Below are positions 54,047-63,085 of a DNA stretch of 64,000 nucleotides, one piece after another. Position 1 is the first letter of the stretch. Each line of letters opens with the position of its first letter. The position numbers and the translations under genes are program-made. Under the pieces are notes generated by a model, which did not search any database, was not told the origin of the DNA, and saw nothing but the letters and a program-made list of their open reading frames with translations. The stretch comes from Halanaeroarchaeum sulfurireducens (GTDB taxonomy: Archaea; Halobacteriota; Halobacteria; Halobacteriales; Halobacteriaceae): assembly GCF_001011115.1 (NCBI RefSeq), contig NZ_CP008874.1, positions 1,440,440-1,504,439 on the forward strand, written 5' to 3'.

Positions 54047-55759
54047 ATGGCGCGCAGGTTCGCACAGGTAGCGATGCGACTCCTCCCACCCACGATGCGA
54101 CCCGACCGGTTCACGCGCCGGAACCGCCTCGTCGTCTACTACCTGCTCGCGCTGGTCGGCGTCATCTCCCTCTACAGCGTCCTCTACAACGTGGGGATGG
54201 GCTACTTCGAAAACGACCACCGTCCGCTGTTTCATTCCCTGCAGATCGTCGTCGAGACCATGACGACCACGGGCTACGGCGCCGACTCGCCCTGGGACTC
54301 GGCCGTGATGAACCTCTTCGTCGTCTTCATGCAGCTCACCGGCATCGGGATCGGGTTTTTCACGCTCCGTCTCATCGTGATTCCGCTGTTCTCGAGCGCC
54401 GAGGTCGACCTCGACAGCCGGCTCACACCCAAGAGCGATCACGTCGTGATCTGCGAGTACCGCCGCGACTCCGCGATCCTCCTCGAAGAACTCGAGGACC
54501 TGGGCGTGGAGTACGTTCTCATCTCCTCGGACGAAGAGGAGGCCCGCGACCTCTCGAATGAGGGGTACTCCGTCATCGATGGCTCACCCCAGGAACGGTC
54601 CGCGTTCGAGCGGGCGAGCATCGAATCGGCCCGCGCGGTCATCACGGACGCCGGACCGGCGAACGTCGACACGATCCTGACCGTCCGCTCGATCCGCCCC
54701 GACGTCGAGATCATCGCGCTCACGGACGATAGCGACCTGCGGGAGGTCCTCCTCGATACCGGGGCCGACAGCGTTCTCTCCCCACACGGGGTGCTGGGCC
54801 ATCGCCTCGCCGAGAAGGCTGCCGCCTCCATCGACGCGGCGGTTCGCGACGCGGTCGAACTCGGCGAGGACGTCAACGTCTCGGAGGTCCCCATCGCACA
54901 CGACAGCGGGCTCGTGGGCCGACGGATCCGCGATTCACGGATTCGCGAGGAGACTGGCGCGAACGTCCTCGGAGCATGGATCGACGGCGAACTCCAGTTG
55001 CCGCCCGATCCGGACGCCGTCATCCAGCCCAATACGGTCCTGCTCGTCTCGGGGACGGACGACGCACTCGGACGCGATGAGCGAGTTCACCCGTCCGCCC
55101 CGCACCTTCCACGAACACGAACGCATCGTCGTGCTGGGACTCGGCGAGGTCGGGCGTGCCGCCCTCGCGGTGGTGAGGAGTCGGGCATCGACGTGGTGAC
55201 CGTCGACAGTGACGAGGGGGCGAACCCCGACGTGGTCGGTGACGCGAGTTCGCGGCCGATCCTCGAAGAGGCTGGCGTCGACGACGCCGGGGCGATCATC
55301 GTCGGATTACCCGACGATTCCGCGGCCCTGCTGGCCTCCGTGCTGGCGCGATCGGCGAACCCCGATGCGGAGATCCTCATGCGGGTGAACACCGACGACG
55401 ACACCCGGAAGGCGCTCAAGGCGGGGGCCGATTACGTCCTCTCGGTTCCCCAGATCAGCGCCCGAATGGTCGCGATGGAACTTCGCGGCGAAGCGGTGAT
55501 CGAACCCGCCAGCCAGGTGCGTCTCGTGCAGGTGGAGGCCAGCCCCTTCGCCGAATCCACTCTCGCCGAATCGGGTATCTACGAGGAGACCGGCTGCAGG
55601 GTCGTCGCCATCGAAGACGAGAACGGGGTATCCGGCGCGGTCGATCCACACCGCGAACTCGCGGCCGACGACCGACTGACCGTCGCGGGAACCGACGACG
55701 CCATCCACGAATTCCTGAAGCAGGTCGACGTCGCGCGCACCGACACGGACGAAACGTGA
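54047..55759 (+). CDS. Two-TM potassium channel with two RCK modules; apparent compensating frameshifts
   Basis: MthK-like K+ channel of about 570 aa. Pore: TM1 VVYYLLALVGVISLYSVLYNV, filter TMTTTGYGADS, TM2 LFVVFMQLTGIGIGFFTLRL. RCK1 starts at DHVVICEYRRDSAILLEEL and a TrkA-C part follows. RCK2 should start with a Rossmann glycine motif, but residues about 343-378 read as an Arg-rich nonsense stretch. In the +1 frame the same DNA (55070-55180) reads MSEFTRPPRTFHEHERIVVL then GLGEVGRAALAVV. So one extra base near 55070 and one missing base near 55176 disturb RCK2. Otherwise intact. Confidence 0.85.
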   Translation: MARRFAQVAMRLLPPTMRPDRFTRRNRLVVYYLLALVGVISLYSVLYNVGMGYFENDHRPLFHSLQIVVETMTTTGYGADSPWDSAVMNLFVVFMQLTGIGIGFFTLRLIVIPLFSSAEVDLDSRLTPKSDHVVICEYRRDSAILLEELEDLGVEYVLISSDEEEARDLSNEGYSVIDGSPQERSAFERASIESARAVITDAGPANVDTILTVRSIRPDVEIIALTDDSDLREVLLDTGADSVLSPHGVLGHRLAEKAAASIDAAVRDAVELGEDVNVSEVPIAHDSGLVGRRIRDSRIREETGANVLGAWIDGELQLPPDPDAVIQPNTVLLVSGTDDALGRDERVHPSAPHLPRTRTHRRAGTRRGRACRPRGGEESGIDVVTVDSDEGANPDVVGDASSRPILEEAGVDDAGAIIVGLPDDSAALLASVLARSANPDAEILMRVNTDDDTRKALKAGADYVLSVPQISARMVAMELRGEAVIEPASQVRLVQVEASPFAESTLAESGIYEETGCRVVAIEDENGVSGAVDPHRELAADDRLTVAGTDDAIHEFLKQVDVARTDTDET

Positions 55760-55772
55760 TTCCGGTCACCGG

Positions 55773-56075
55773 CTACAACCGGTCCGTGTCCACCTCGACG
55801 CCCGGCGGGGCGACGATCAGGAACTTGCGGAAGTGCATGAGCGTTCCGTCGGCCTCCGTGACGTCGCGGGCGAACCCCGAGGCGAGTTCGTTCAGATCTC
55901 CCTCGACGGCCAAAAAGAGAACGTTGTCGTCGGCTATTTCGCCGAGCCATTCCTCGTCCGACGTCTCGCCGTTCAGAACGCCGAGGGTGACGCCCACGTT
56001 CCGGGGGTCCCCGTTCTCGTCGTCGGCCTCGATGTGCTCTTCGGCGTTCCGCAGGTCGAGGCTGAAATCGTCCAT
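55773..56075 (-). CDS. Haloarchaeal DUF5779-like protein
   Basis: A 100-aa soluble acidic protein: MDDFSLDLRNAEEHIEADD, VGVTLGVLNGETSDEEWL, NVLFLAVEGDLNELASGF and RKFLIVAPPGVEVDTDRL. The alternating beta/helix pattern is like a small Rossmann-type fold. I match it to DUF5779 from memory of the family pattern; no function is known. It is in line with the DUF5799-like gene 38 bp upstream on the same strand. Confidence 0.7.
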   Translation of the reverse strand: MDDFSLDLRNAEEHIEADDENGDPRNVGVTLGVLNGETSDEEWLGEIADDNVLFLAVEGDLNELASGFARDVTEADGTLMHFRKFLIVAPPGVEVDTDRL

Positions 56076-56113
56076 TGAGACGTATTCGTGCTGCGTCCGG
56101 CAAAAACCTTCGC

Positions 56114-56569
56114 TCAGTTCTGTGTGGCAATCTCCCGGATCTCCTCCCAGCGATCCTGCTCCTCGAGATGTGTCTGGAGGGTGTCGGCGTACGCCTGGGT
56201 CAGCTCGACGGCCTCGGCGCGCTGGGTGTCGTCGACGCTCCCGTCGTCGCGCATCCCGAGGGCGCCCTTGATGCTGTCGACGAGACCGCCACCGGCGGAC
56301 CCTCCAACATCGCTTTCCGACCCGCCCATCGCGGCCATTCCCTGGTCGAGCGCGTCGAGTTCCGGGAGCACCGCGTCGAGTCCGTCGGTGTCGGCGACGA
56401 TGCGGGCCCTCTCTGGGTCCTCGGCATCGACGATCTCGAACTCGACCGCGGTCATCAGGAGGTTCCACTGTTGCCGGGAAAACGACGACGCGACGACCCG
56501 GTCCTCGAAGGTGTCGTCCACCGACATCCGTGCCCCAACTACGCGGTCATGCCAGGATTCGTCGGCCAT
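56114..56569 (-). CDS. Haloarchaeal DUF5799-like protein
   Basis: A 151-aa acidic protein: SWHDRVVGARMSVDDTFEDR, FSRQQWNLLMTAVEFEI and a Gly-rich hinge MGGSESDVGGSAGGG followed by LVDSIKGALGMRDDGS and helix VELTQAYADTLQTHLEEQD. It is found only in haloarchaea as far as I know; function unknown. Probable two-gene unit with the DUF5779-like gene. Confidence 0.65.
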   Translation of the reverse strand: MADESWHDRVVGARMSVDDTFEDRVVASSFSRQQWNLLMTAVEFEIVDAEDPERARIVADTDGLDAVLPELDALDQGMAAMGGSESDVGGSAGGGLVDSIKGALGMRDDGSVDDTQRAEAVELTQAYADTLQTHLEEQDRWEEIREIATQN

Positions 56570-56609
56570 AGACGTCTTTCGTGATGGCGGGTGTTGAGCC
56601 TTACCCAGT

Positions 56610-57338
56610 TCACTCCAGGCCGGCGCTCAGATCGAACGTCTCGTCGCCGTCGAGAAGGTGTACCTCGGCGTCACTGCCCGTCGCTTTGACCTCGCGCTCG
56701 AAGTCTGCAGGGTCCTGCTCGATCGGCGGGAACGTGTCGTAATGCATCGGTAGGACGTGATCCACGCCGAGCCAGTCGGTGGCGATCGCCGCCTGCCAGG
56801 GACCCATGGTGAAGTGATCCCCGATCGGGAGGGCGGCCGCGTCCGGCTCGAGGAACGTCCCGATGACGTCGCGCATCTCCGTCATGAGGCCCGTGTCGCC
56901 TGCGTGATAGAAGGACTCGTTCTCCTCGTCCGGCGACTGGGTCGGCCTGTTCGTGCTGACGAGGTACGCGCCCGGCACGTCGCCCGAGACCGCGTAGTCC
57001 GTCTCGAAGCCGTTGGTGTGGTCGGCCCTGTGCATCGTGACGAAGGCGTCGCCGAGTTCGACCGTCCCACCGTAGTTCATGCCGATCGTGTCCGCGACGC
57101 CGTACTCGTCCTCGACGTAGGCCGCGAGTTCGGGCGTCGCGACCACCGTGGCGTCCGGGAACTCGCCGACGTGGGCGATGTGGTCTGCGTGACCGTGTGT
57201 CAGCAGGACGTACTCCGGCGTGTCAACGTCCGCTGGCGACAGGGCCGTCTTCGGGTTGTCGAAGAAGGGGTCGATGAGCAGGTCGGTACCGTCGACCGAA
57301 ACGCGCCACGTCGAGTGTCCGTGCCAGGTGAGTTCCAT
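56610..57338 (-). CDS. UPF0173-type metallo-beta-lactamase-fold hydrolase
   Basis: A 242-aa metal-dependent hydrolase. Seen: [33 protein letters not shown], the metal motif [40 protein letters not shown] and the final His in [10 protein letters not shown]. This matches UPF0173, whose substrate is generally unknown. Its promoter region holds a short perfect dyad overlapping the TATA-like TTTATGG. Divergent from the FAH gene. Confidence 0.9.
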   Translation of the reverse strand: MELTWHGHSTWRVSVDGTDLLIDPFFDNPKTALSPADVDTPEYVLLTHGHADHIAHVGEFPDATVVATPELAAYVEDEYGVADTIGMNYGGTVELGDAFVTMHRADHTNGFETDYAVSGDVPGAYLVSTNRPTQSPDEENESFYHAGDTGLMTEMRDVIGTFLEPDAAALPIGDHFTMGPWQAAIATDWLGVDHVLPMHYDTFPPIEQDPADFEREVKATGSDAEVHLLDGDETFDLSAGLE

Positions 57339-57363
57339 AGCAATCCCCGAATACGCTCGAATG

Positions 57364-57380
57364 CACCATAAATGATGGTG
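57364..57380. promoter_or_regulatory. Short perfect dyad in promoter of UPF0173 gene
   Basis: CACCAT and ATGGTG flank AAATG. The minus-strand TATA-like TTTATGG lies inside, about 30 nt before the ATG at 57338, so a bound factor would compete with TBP/TFB. Confidence 0.4.
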
Positions 57381-57441
57381 AACTATCGGGTCGGCCGATC
57401 GACACGGAAATCCTTAGGTGGGTGGCCGGGAACCGGGTGGC

Positions 57442-58173
57442 ATGCAACGCGTACGTTTTCGTGACCCCGCAGGCGCCGTCCGCACTGGCGCGTGGACCGA
57501 CGACGGCATCGAATTCGGTGGAGAAACCTACGACCGGGCCGACGTCGACGTCCTGGCACCAAGCGACCCCTCGAAGATCGTCTGTGTCGGCCTCAACTAC
57601 GCCGACCACGCCGACGAGCGGAACAAGGACGTTCCCGACCGCCCGCTGCTGTTCTTGAAGACGCCGAACACCGTCGCCACGCACGGCGCCACGATCACCC
57701 TTCCCGCCGGCAAGGAGCGCGTGGATCACGAGGCCGAACTCGGCGTGGTCATCGGCGAGCAGGCCCGAAACGTCGACGCCGCGGACGCGATGGAGTACGT
57801 CGCCGGATACACCATCGTCGACGACGTCTCCAACCGGGACGATCAGGACCGCGAGCAGAACTGGGTGCGAGGGAAGTCCTTCGACGGCGCCGCGCCGATG
57901 GGACCGGTTCTGGCGGATCCCGGGGACGTCCCGGCTGACGCCAATATCGAGCTTCGCGTGAACGGAGAGGTTCGACAGCGTTCGTCCATCGATCAGTTCA
58001 TCTTCTCCGTCCCCGAACTCATCGCGGAGATCACGACCTACATGACACTGGAACCGGGAGACGTCATCAGCACGGGCACGCCGAGTGGCGTCGGACGGCT
58101 CGCAGACGGGGATCACGTCAAGGTCGAGATCGAGGGCATCGGCGTCCTCGAACATGACGTGCGCGTGGCCTGA
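57442..58173 (+). CDS. Fumarylacetoacetate hydrolase (FAH) family protein
   Basis: A 243-aa enzyme of the FAH superfamily. Seen: KIVCVGLNYADHADERNKDV, PLLFLKTPNTV, RVDHEAELGVVIG with metal-binding Glu residues, GYTIVDDVSNRDDQ with metal Asp, KSFDGAAPMGPVL, and STGTPSGVGRL. Members include 2-hydroxyhepta-2,4-diene-1,7-dioate isomerase, acylpyruvase and oxaloacetate decarboxylase; the sequence alone does not choose. The ATG at 57442 (MQRVRFRDPAG) is preferred over 57418. Confidence 0.9.
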   Translation: MQRVRFRDPAGAVRTGAWTDDGIEFGGETYDRADVDVLAPSDPSKIVCVGLNYADHADERNKDVPDRPLLFLKTPNTVATHGATITLPAGKERVDHEAELGVVIGEQARNVDAADAMEYVAGYTIVDDVSNRDDQDREQNWVRGKSFDGAAPMGPVLADPGDVPADANIELRVNGEVRQRSSIDQFIFSVPELIAEITTYMTLEPGDVISTGTPSGVGRLADGDHVKVEIEGIGVLEHDVRVA

Positions 58174-58248
58174 CTACGCGCGGGCGACACTCACGTTCGG
58201 TGACCGCGTGTGTAAGCACTTTTACGATCAGCAGCCGACCGTTCGGGC

Positions 58249-59322
58249 ATGCAACCGCGGGACCTCTCCCAGCACGAGGAGTACGTCGCCGGACGCGGCA
58301 TCGAGGAGGTCGCCCGCGAACTCGGCCGGGATCCAGCGGAGTTCGTGAAACTGGCGTCCAACGAGAACCCGCTCGGCCCGAGTCCCGCCGCCGTCGGGGC
58401 GATTCGGGAGTCGGCCGACGACGTCCACCATTACCCGAAGGCAGTCCACGCTGACCTCGTGGCCGCGCTCGCCGAGCGGTGGGACGTGAGCCACGAGCAG
58501 ATCTGGCTGGCCAACGGCGGCGACGGTGTACTCGATTACCTCGGGCGCGCGATGCTCGATCCGGGCGACGCCGTGCTCGTTCCCGACCCCGGATTCGCCT
58601 ACTACGGTATGAGCGCCCGGTTCCACCACGGCCAGGTGAACACCTACCCGGTCGAGGAGGCCGACGACTTCGACCTTTCGCCCGCGAACGTCTTCGAGAC
58701 GTACGATGGGGAACGCATCGTCTACCTCACGAGCCCTCACAACCCGACCGGGAGCCGCTTTGCCCTCGAGCACGTGGCGACCATCGCCGAGCGAACCGAC
58801 GACGAGACCCTGGTGGTCGTCGACGAGGCCTACGGCGAATTCACGGACGGCCCGTCCGCAATCGGCCTTTTGGACGAGCGCGACGACGTCGCCGTCATCC
58901 GAACGTTCTCGAAAGCCTACGGCATCGCCGGACTCCGCCTCGGATACGGAGTGGTCCCCAAGTCGTGGGCGGACGCGTATGCGAAGGTGAATACCCCCTT
59001 CGCCGCGAGCGCGGTTGCCTGTGCCGCCGGGCTGGCCGCGCTGGAGGACGGCGATCACGTCGAGGAGACCACCGATCTGGTTCGATGGGCGCGTGAGTAC
59101 ATGTACGAGCACCTCGAGGCACCAACCTACGAGAGTCACGGCAACTTCGTGCTGGTCGAAGTGGGCGACGCGGGCGAGGTAAGCGAGACGCTCAAGCGAC
59201 GCGGCGTCATCGTCCGTGATTGTTCCTCGTTCGGCCTGCCGGAGCACGTCAGGATAACCTGTGGCACGCGGGAGGAGACCAGACGGGCCGTCTCCGAACT
59301 CAACGAGGTGCTGGCGGAGTGA
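58249..59322 (+). CDS. hisC: Histidinol-phosphate aminotransferase
   Basis: PLP enzyme making histidinol phosphate; 357 aa, fold type I. Seen: KLASNENPLGPSPAA, LANGGDGVLDYLGRAML, SPHNPTGSRF, VVDEAYGEF, the PLP lysine in RTFSKAYGIAGLRLGYG and the C-terminal RITCGTREE. Its stop overlaps the GTG start of the kinase gene by 4 bp, and that gene overlaps the CDP-alcohol transferase, so the three make one operon with unlike functions. Other class I aminotransferase roles are possible but the pattern favours HisC. Confidence 0.92.
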   Translation: MQPRDLSQHEEYVAGRGIEEVARELGRDPAEFVKLASNENPLGPSPAAVGAIRESADDVHHYPKAVHADLVAALAERWDVSHEQIWLANGGDGVLDYLGRAMLDPGDAVLVPDPGFAYYGMSARFHHGQVNTYPVEEADDFDLSPANVFETYDGERIVYLTSPHNPTGSRFALEHVATIAERTDDETLVVVDEAYGEFTDGPSAIGLLDERDDVAVIRTFSKAYGIAGLRLGYGVVPKSWADAYAKVNTPFAASAVACAAGLAALEDGDHVEETTDLVRWAREYMYEHLEAPTYESHGNFVLVEVGDAGEVSETLKRRGVIVRDCSSFGLPEHVRITCGTREETRRAVSELNEVLAE

Positions 59323-59825
59323 GACTGGGTGTCACCGGGACGCCCGGTACGGGCAAGACCACCGCGACGGACCTGGTCGAGAGCGATCTGGACGTCGTCC
59401 ACCTGAACGAGATGGTGCGGGAAGAGGGGCTCTACACCGAAGTCGACGAGGAACGCGACAGCGTCGTCGCGGACCTCGAGGCGGTGGCCACGCGATTGGA
59501 GGGACGGGACGACGTCATCCTCGAATCACATCTGGCCCACCACCTCGATCTGGACGCCGTCGTCGTGTTGCGCTGCGAGCCGACGGAACTGGAGGGACGG
59601 CTACGTGACCGGGGCGCGTCGGCGGCGAAGGCCGAGGAGAACGCCGAGAGCGAGGCGCTCGACGTCATCCTTTCGGAGGCCGTCGATCGCCACGGTCGGA
59701 ACAGCGTCTACGAGATCGACACCACCGATCGCCCCCCTGCGGCCGTGGCCGAGGAAATCGAGGCCGTCATCGCCGGCGAGCTCGAGCCGTCGGCAGGAAC
59801 GGTCGACTTCACCGACTACCTATGA
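59319..59825 (+). CDS. Fap7/AK6-like adenylate kinase
   Basis: A 168-aa P-loop kinase. GTG start at 59319 (MRLGVTGTPGTGKTTATDLV) coupled to the hisC stop. Seen: Walker A GTPGTGKTT, the NMP-binding HLNEMVREEGLY, ILESHLAHHLDLDAVVVLRC with catalytic-type residues, and LRDRGASAAKAEENAESEAL, typical of Fap7/hCINAP rather than bacterial Adk. Archaeal Fap7 helps 30S ribosome maturation with Rps11 and has adenylate kinase activity; that role is inferred. Confidence 0.88.
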   Translation: MRLGVTGTPGTGKTTATDLVESDLDVVHLNEMVREEGLYTEVDEERDSVVADLEAVATRLEGRDDVILESHLAHHLDLDAVVVLRCEPTELEGRLRDRGASAAKAEENAESEALDVILSEAVDRHGRNSVYEIDTTDRPPAAVAEEIEAVIAGELEPSAGTVDFTDYL

Positions 59826-60424
59826 CCCTCGATCGTCTCCGGCCGCTCGCCGATCGGGCGCTCCGCCCGTTCGTGGCCGGTTCCGTCCGCCTGGGCCTCA
59901 CGCCCGACGTCGTGAGCGTCATCGCCTTCGTCCTCGCCGTGGGCGCGGCGATCGGATTCTACCGCGCCACCCCGCTGGCCTACGTCGTCGGGGCGCTGCT
60001 CGTCTTTCTCAATGGCTGGCTCGACCTCCTCGACGGTGCCCTTGCTCGGCAACTGGCCGTCGATTCGCGGGCGGGGGACCTCCTCGATCACGTTCTCGAT
60101 CGGTACGCGGACGTGGTCATCGTGGGTGGGCTGGCCGCCGGTATCGAGGGATACGCACTCGGCTTTCTGTCGGTCACCGGCGTCCTTCTGACGTCGTACC
60201 TCGGGACGCAGGCCGAAGCCGTGGGTCTCACCCGGGAATACGGCGGCCTGCTGGGACGGGCCGATCGGCTCGCGCTCGTCGGGGTGACCGGGCTGGCAAT
60301 GGCCATCGTGCCGCGCGTCGCCGGTATGAGCCTCGTGGCCTGGTTGCTCGTCCTGTTCGCCGTCGTGGGCCATCTCACTGCGCTGCAACGGTTCTGGGGT
60401 GCCTGGCGGGACCTCTCGTCGTAG
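59822..60424 (+). CDS. CDP-alcohol phosphatidyltransferase family protein
   Basis: A 200-aa integral membrane enzyme with about five membrane segments. The family motif is complete: DGALARQ, eight residues on G-D-x-x-D and DRYAD (DG-x2-AR-x8-G-x3-D-x3-D), at residues about 70-96. In archaea such enzymes make archaetidyl-serine, -glycerol or -inositol phosphate from CDP-archaeol; which one is not clear. The start overlaps the upstream kinase stop by ATGA. Confidence 0.9.
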   Translation: MTLDRLRPLADRALRPFVAGSVRLGLTPDVVSVIAFVLAVGAAIGFYRATPLAYVVGALLVFLNGWLDLLDGALARQLAVDSRAGDLLDHVLDRYADVVIVGGLAAGIEGYALGFLSVTGVLLTSYLGTQAEAVGLTREYGGLLGRADRLALVGVTGLAMAIVPRVAGMSLVAWLLVLFAVVGHLTALQRFWGAWRDLSS

Positions 60425-60464
60425 CGGCGTACAATTTATAGGTGGTGGTCGGTAACCGTCTGTC

Positions 60465-60986
60465 ATGGTCCAGTGTGAGATGTGTGGCGCGGAGACCGCG
60501 AGCCCCAATACGGTCAAAATCGAGGGGGCAGAACTCCAGGTCTGCGATTCCTGTGCCGAGTTCGGCACCGAGGTCAAAACGGAGTCCTCGGGGAGTACCT
60601 CCACGAAGTACTCGACGAGTTCGTCGTCCGGGGGTTCCTCCTCGAGTACCTCCTCCCAGTCCGGGGGATCGTCCGATACTCGTCGCCGGGACATGTTCGA
60701 CGAGATGGACGAGGTCGTCGCGGATTACGACCAGCGCATCAGGAAGGCCCGTGAATCGGCGGAGTTGACACAGGAGGAACTTGCCAAACAGGTAAGCGAG
60801 AAGGCGAGTCTCGTCCGAAAACTCGAGCAGGGGGACATGTTGCCCAGCGACGACGTCCAGCGGAAACTCGAGAGCTTCCTCGACATCTCGCTCACCGAAT
60901 CGGCGGAGGGCGACGACGAGGAGTGGGAGTCCGGCGGCGACGGCCAGGGGCTCACGCTCGGCGACATGGTCAAGCGCAAGGATTGA
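60465..60986 (+). CDS. Multiprotein bridging factor MBF1 homologue
   Basis: A 173-aa protein. An N-terminal zinc ribbon ([29 protein letters not shown]) is joined by a Ser/Gly/Thr-rich linker to a Cro-like HTH ([51 protein letters not shown]), then an acidic tail and [11 protein letters not shown]. This is the archaeal MBF1 layout; the protein associates with ribosomes in some archaea. TATA-like ACAATTTATAGG lies about 30 nt before the ATG. Confidence 0.93.
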   Translation: MVQCEMCGAETASPNTVKIEGAELQVCDSCAEFGTEVKTESSGSTSTKYSTSSSSGGSSSSTSSQSGGSSDTRRRDMFDEMDEVVADYDQRIRKARESAELTQEELAKQVSEKASLVRKLEQGDMLPSDDVQRKLESFLDISLTESAEGDDEEWESGGDGQGLTLGDMVKRKD

Positions 60987-61035
60987 GCCGCATCAAAGAA
61001 CAACCTTTTTCGCTGCGCGCCAATCCCTCTGGGAT

Positions 61036-61680
61036 ATGTTCGTTCTCGTCAATCTCAAGGCGTACCCCGCCGACCCGGTGAGCGTCGCCGAGGCCGCAGC
61101 GACCGTCGACGGCACTGCCGGCGTCGATGTCGCCGTCGCCCCGCAGGCGGCCGACATTGCCCGTGTCGCACAAACGGGAGCTGAAACCTGGGCCCAACAC
61201 GTGAGCCCGGTCTCCCACGGCAGCCACACCGGCAGTACGCTCGCCGAGTCCGTCGCGGCCAATGGCGCGGTCGGCACGCTAATCAACCACTCCGAGCGCC
61301 GTCTGACCCTGGCCGATATCGACGACTCGATCGCCGCCGCCGACCGGGCCGGCCTCGAAACGGTGGTATGTGCCAATACCCCCGAGCAGATCGCCGCCGT
61401 GGCGGCGCTCGGCCCGGACGCCGTCGCCGTCGAACCCCCCGAACTCATCGGGACCGGGACACCGGTCAGCCAGGCCGATCCCGAGATCGTCGAAGACGCG
61501 GTCACGGCGGCCGAAGCCGTCGATCCTGCCGTTGACGTCTACTGTGGCGCGGGGATCAGTACCGGCGAGGATTTGGTTGCAGCAGAGGAACTCGGCGCCG
61601 ACGGCGTCCTTCTCGCCAGCGGCGTGGCGAAGGCCGACGATCCGCAGACAGCCCTCGAGGATCTGGTCGGTCAGTACTGA
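61036..61680 (+). CDS. tpiA: Triosephosphate isomerase
   Basis: Interconverts GAP and DHAP; 214 aa, the short archaeal tetrameric form. Seen: [11 protein letters not shown] (catalytic Lys), catalytic His and following [11 protein letters not shown], catalytic Glu in [12 protein letters not shown], phosphate-binding [12 protein letters not shown] and [16 protein letters not shown]-rich AACCTTTTTC just upstream lies between it and MBF1 and can serve as terminator or promoter element. It links with GlpABC through DHAP. Convergent with the sugar dehydrogenase gene. Confidence 0.96.
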   Translation: MFVLVNLKAYPADPVSVAEAAATVDGTAGVDVAVAPQAADIARVAQTGAETWAQHVSPVSHGSHTGSTLAESVAANGAVGTLINHSERRLTLADIDDSIAAADRAGLETVVCANTPEQIAAVAALGPDAVAVEPPELIGTGTPVSQADPEIVEDAVTAAEAVDPAVDVYCGAGISTGEDLVAAEELGADGVLLASGVAKADDPQTALEDLVGQY

Positions 61681-61725
61681 TCAGGGACGTCCCGCCGAAT
61701 CGGAAGCGCTTCTTTCCCCAGGCGT

Positions 61726-63018
61726 TCACCAGGTGAGTCCTTCGTAGATCAGCCCGTCGCGGCGATCGACGACGCGCCGTCCGTCGACGACAACGGGCGT
61801 CCGCATCGCATCGAACTCCTCGTCGAGGTCCTCGAACTCGGGCCAGTCCGTAACGACCAGCGCGCCGTCGGCCCCGTCGAGTGCCCCCGCGGCCGACGCT
61901 GCGTAGCTGACACCCGGAAAGACCTCGCGCATCTCCTCTGCGGCGACGGGGTCGTAGGCCCAAACCGTGGCCCCACGCTCGGTCAGTCCACGGATGATGG
62001 GGATGGCCCGAGAGTTGCGAATGTCGTCGGTGTGGGGCTTGAAGGAGAGTCCGAGGACGGCGATCGTCGTGTCGTCGACGTCGACGTGCCGTTCCAGGAG
62101 GGCCAGCATCCGCTCGGGCTGTTCGTCGTTGACGGCCACGACGGCGTCCAGGAGTTCGGGCTCGTAGCCCACCTCGCGAGCCGCCGCGCGAAGCGCGTCG
62201 ACGTCCTTTGGAAAGCAAGAACCGCCCCAGCCTACCCCGCTCCTGAGGAAGTGTTCGCTGATCCGGTGATCGAGACCGATGGCGTCGGCCACCTCGTAGG
62301 AGTCGACGCCGAACTCCTTTGCGATGTTGCCGAGTTCGTTGATGAGACTGACTTTCGAGGCGAGAAAGGCGTTGTTGGCGTACTTGATGAACTCGGCCTC
62401 GCGGATGCCGGTGTCGACCACCACGGGGTCAGCCCGATCGACGAGCGGGTCGAAGACGGCGCGCATCGCCTCGCCGACCCAGTCGGTCTCCCAGCCCAGG
62501 ACGACCTTGTCGGGGTCAAGAAAGTCCTCGACGGCACTTCCCTCCCGGAGGAACTCGGGGTTCATGCCGATGCCCACGTTCTCGCCGAGGGTGTTTCCCT
62601 CGACCGCCTCGAGAGCCGTGCCGACGACCTCCTCCGTCGTGCCCGGAACCACCGTACTCTTGACGACGACTGTATGTCCCTCCGTCTTGGAGGAGAGCGC
62701 CGTGGCGAGCGATTCGGCCCCCGCCCGAATCGCTGAACGGTCGATGCTTCCATCGTCTCGGGACGGTGTGGGCAACGCGAGAAAGGTCACGTCGGTGTCC
62801 CGGACCGCCGAATACTCGGTCGTGGCGCGGAGGCCGTCGCCGGCGTTCTCCTCCACCAGTTCCGCGAGGCCGGGTTCGTGAATCGGTGCGTTGCCGTCGT
62901 TGATCGAGGCGACGACGTCCTCGTCGACGTCGACGTTGACGACGTCGTGTCCGAGGTCCGCGAAACACGCCGCGACGGTCGTCCCGACGTAGCCGCTCCC
63001 GACGATACTGACGTCCAT
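61726..63018 (-). CDS. aglM: UDP-glucose/UDP-sugar 6-dehydrogenase (AglM-like)
   Basis: NAD-dependent oxidation of a UDP-sugar to the UDP-uronic acid; 430 aa. Seen: SIVGSGYVGTTVAACFADLG (NAD fold), FLALPTPSRDDGSID, STVVPGTTEEVV, MNPEFLREGSAVEDFLDPDKVVLG (catalytic loop), IKYANNAFLASKVSLINELG with catalytic Lys, catalytic Cys in GVGWGGSCFPKDVDAL, and LGLSFKPHTDDIRNS. The pattern agrees with Haloferax AglM, which makes the glucuronic acid of the N-glycan. UDP-ManNAc/GlcNAc dehydrogenases are close relatives, so the donor is probable, not proven. Confidence 0.9.
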   Translation of the reverse strand: MDVSIVGSGYVGTTVAACFADLGHDVVNVDVDEDVVASINDGNAPIHEPGLAELVEENAGDGLRATTEYSAVRDTDVTFLALPTPSRDDGSIDRSAIRAGAESLATALSSKTEGHTVVVKSTVVPGTTEEVVGTALEAVEGNTLGENVGIGMNPEFLREGSAVEDFLDPDKVVLGWETDWVGEAMRAVFDPLVDRADPVVVDTGIREAEFIKYANNAFLASKVSLINELGNIAKEFGVDSYEVADAIGLDHRISEHFLRSGVGWGGSCFPKDVDALRAAAREVGYEPELLDAVVAVNDEQPERMLALLERHVDVDDTTIAVLGLSFKPHTDDIRNSRAIPIIRGLTERGATVWAYDPVAAEEMREVFPGVSYAASAAGALDGADGALVVTDWPEFEDLDEEFDAMRTPVVVDGRRVVDRRDGLIYEGLTW

Positions 63019-63085
63019 GGTTTGCCCGTCGGGTCTACCCCTCCATTACCATTTCCCTCCGGGCACAGTGCCCGTTCGCACTGTG

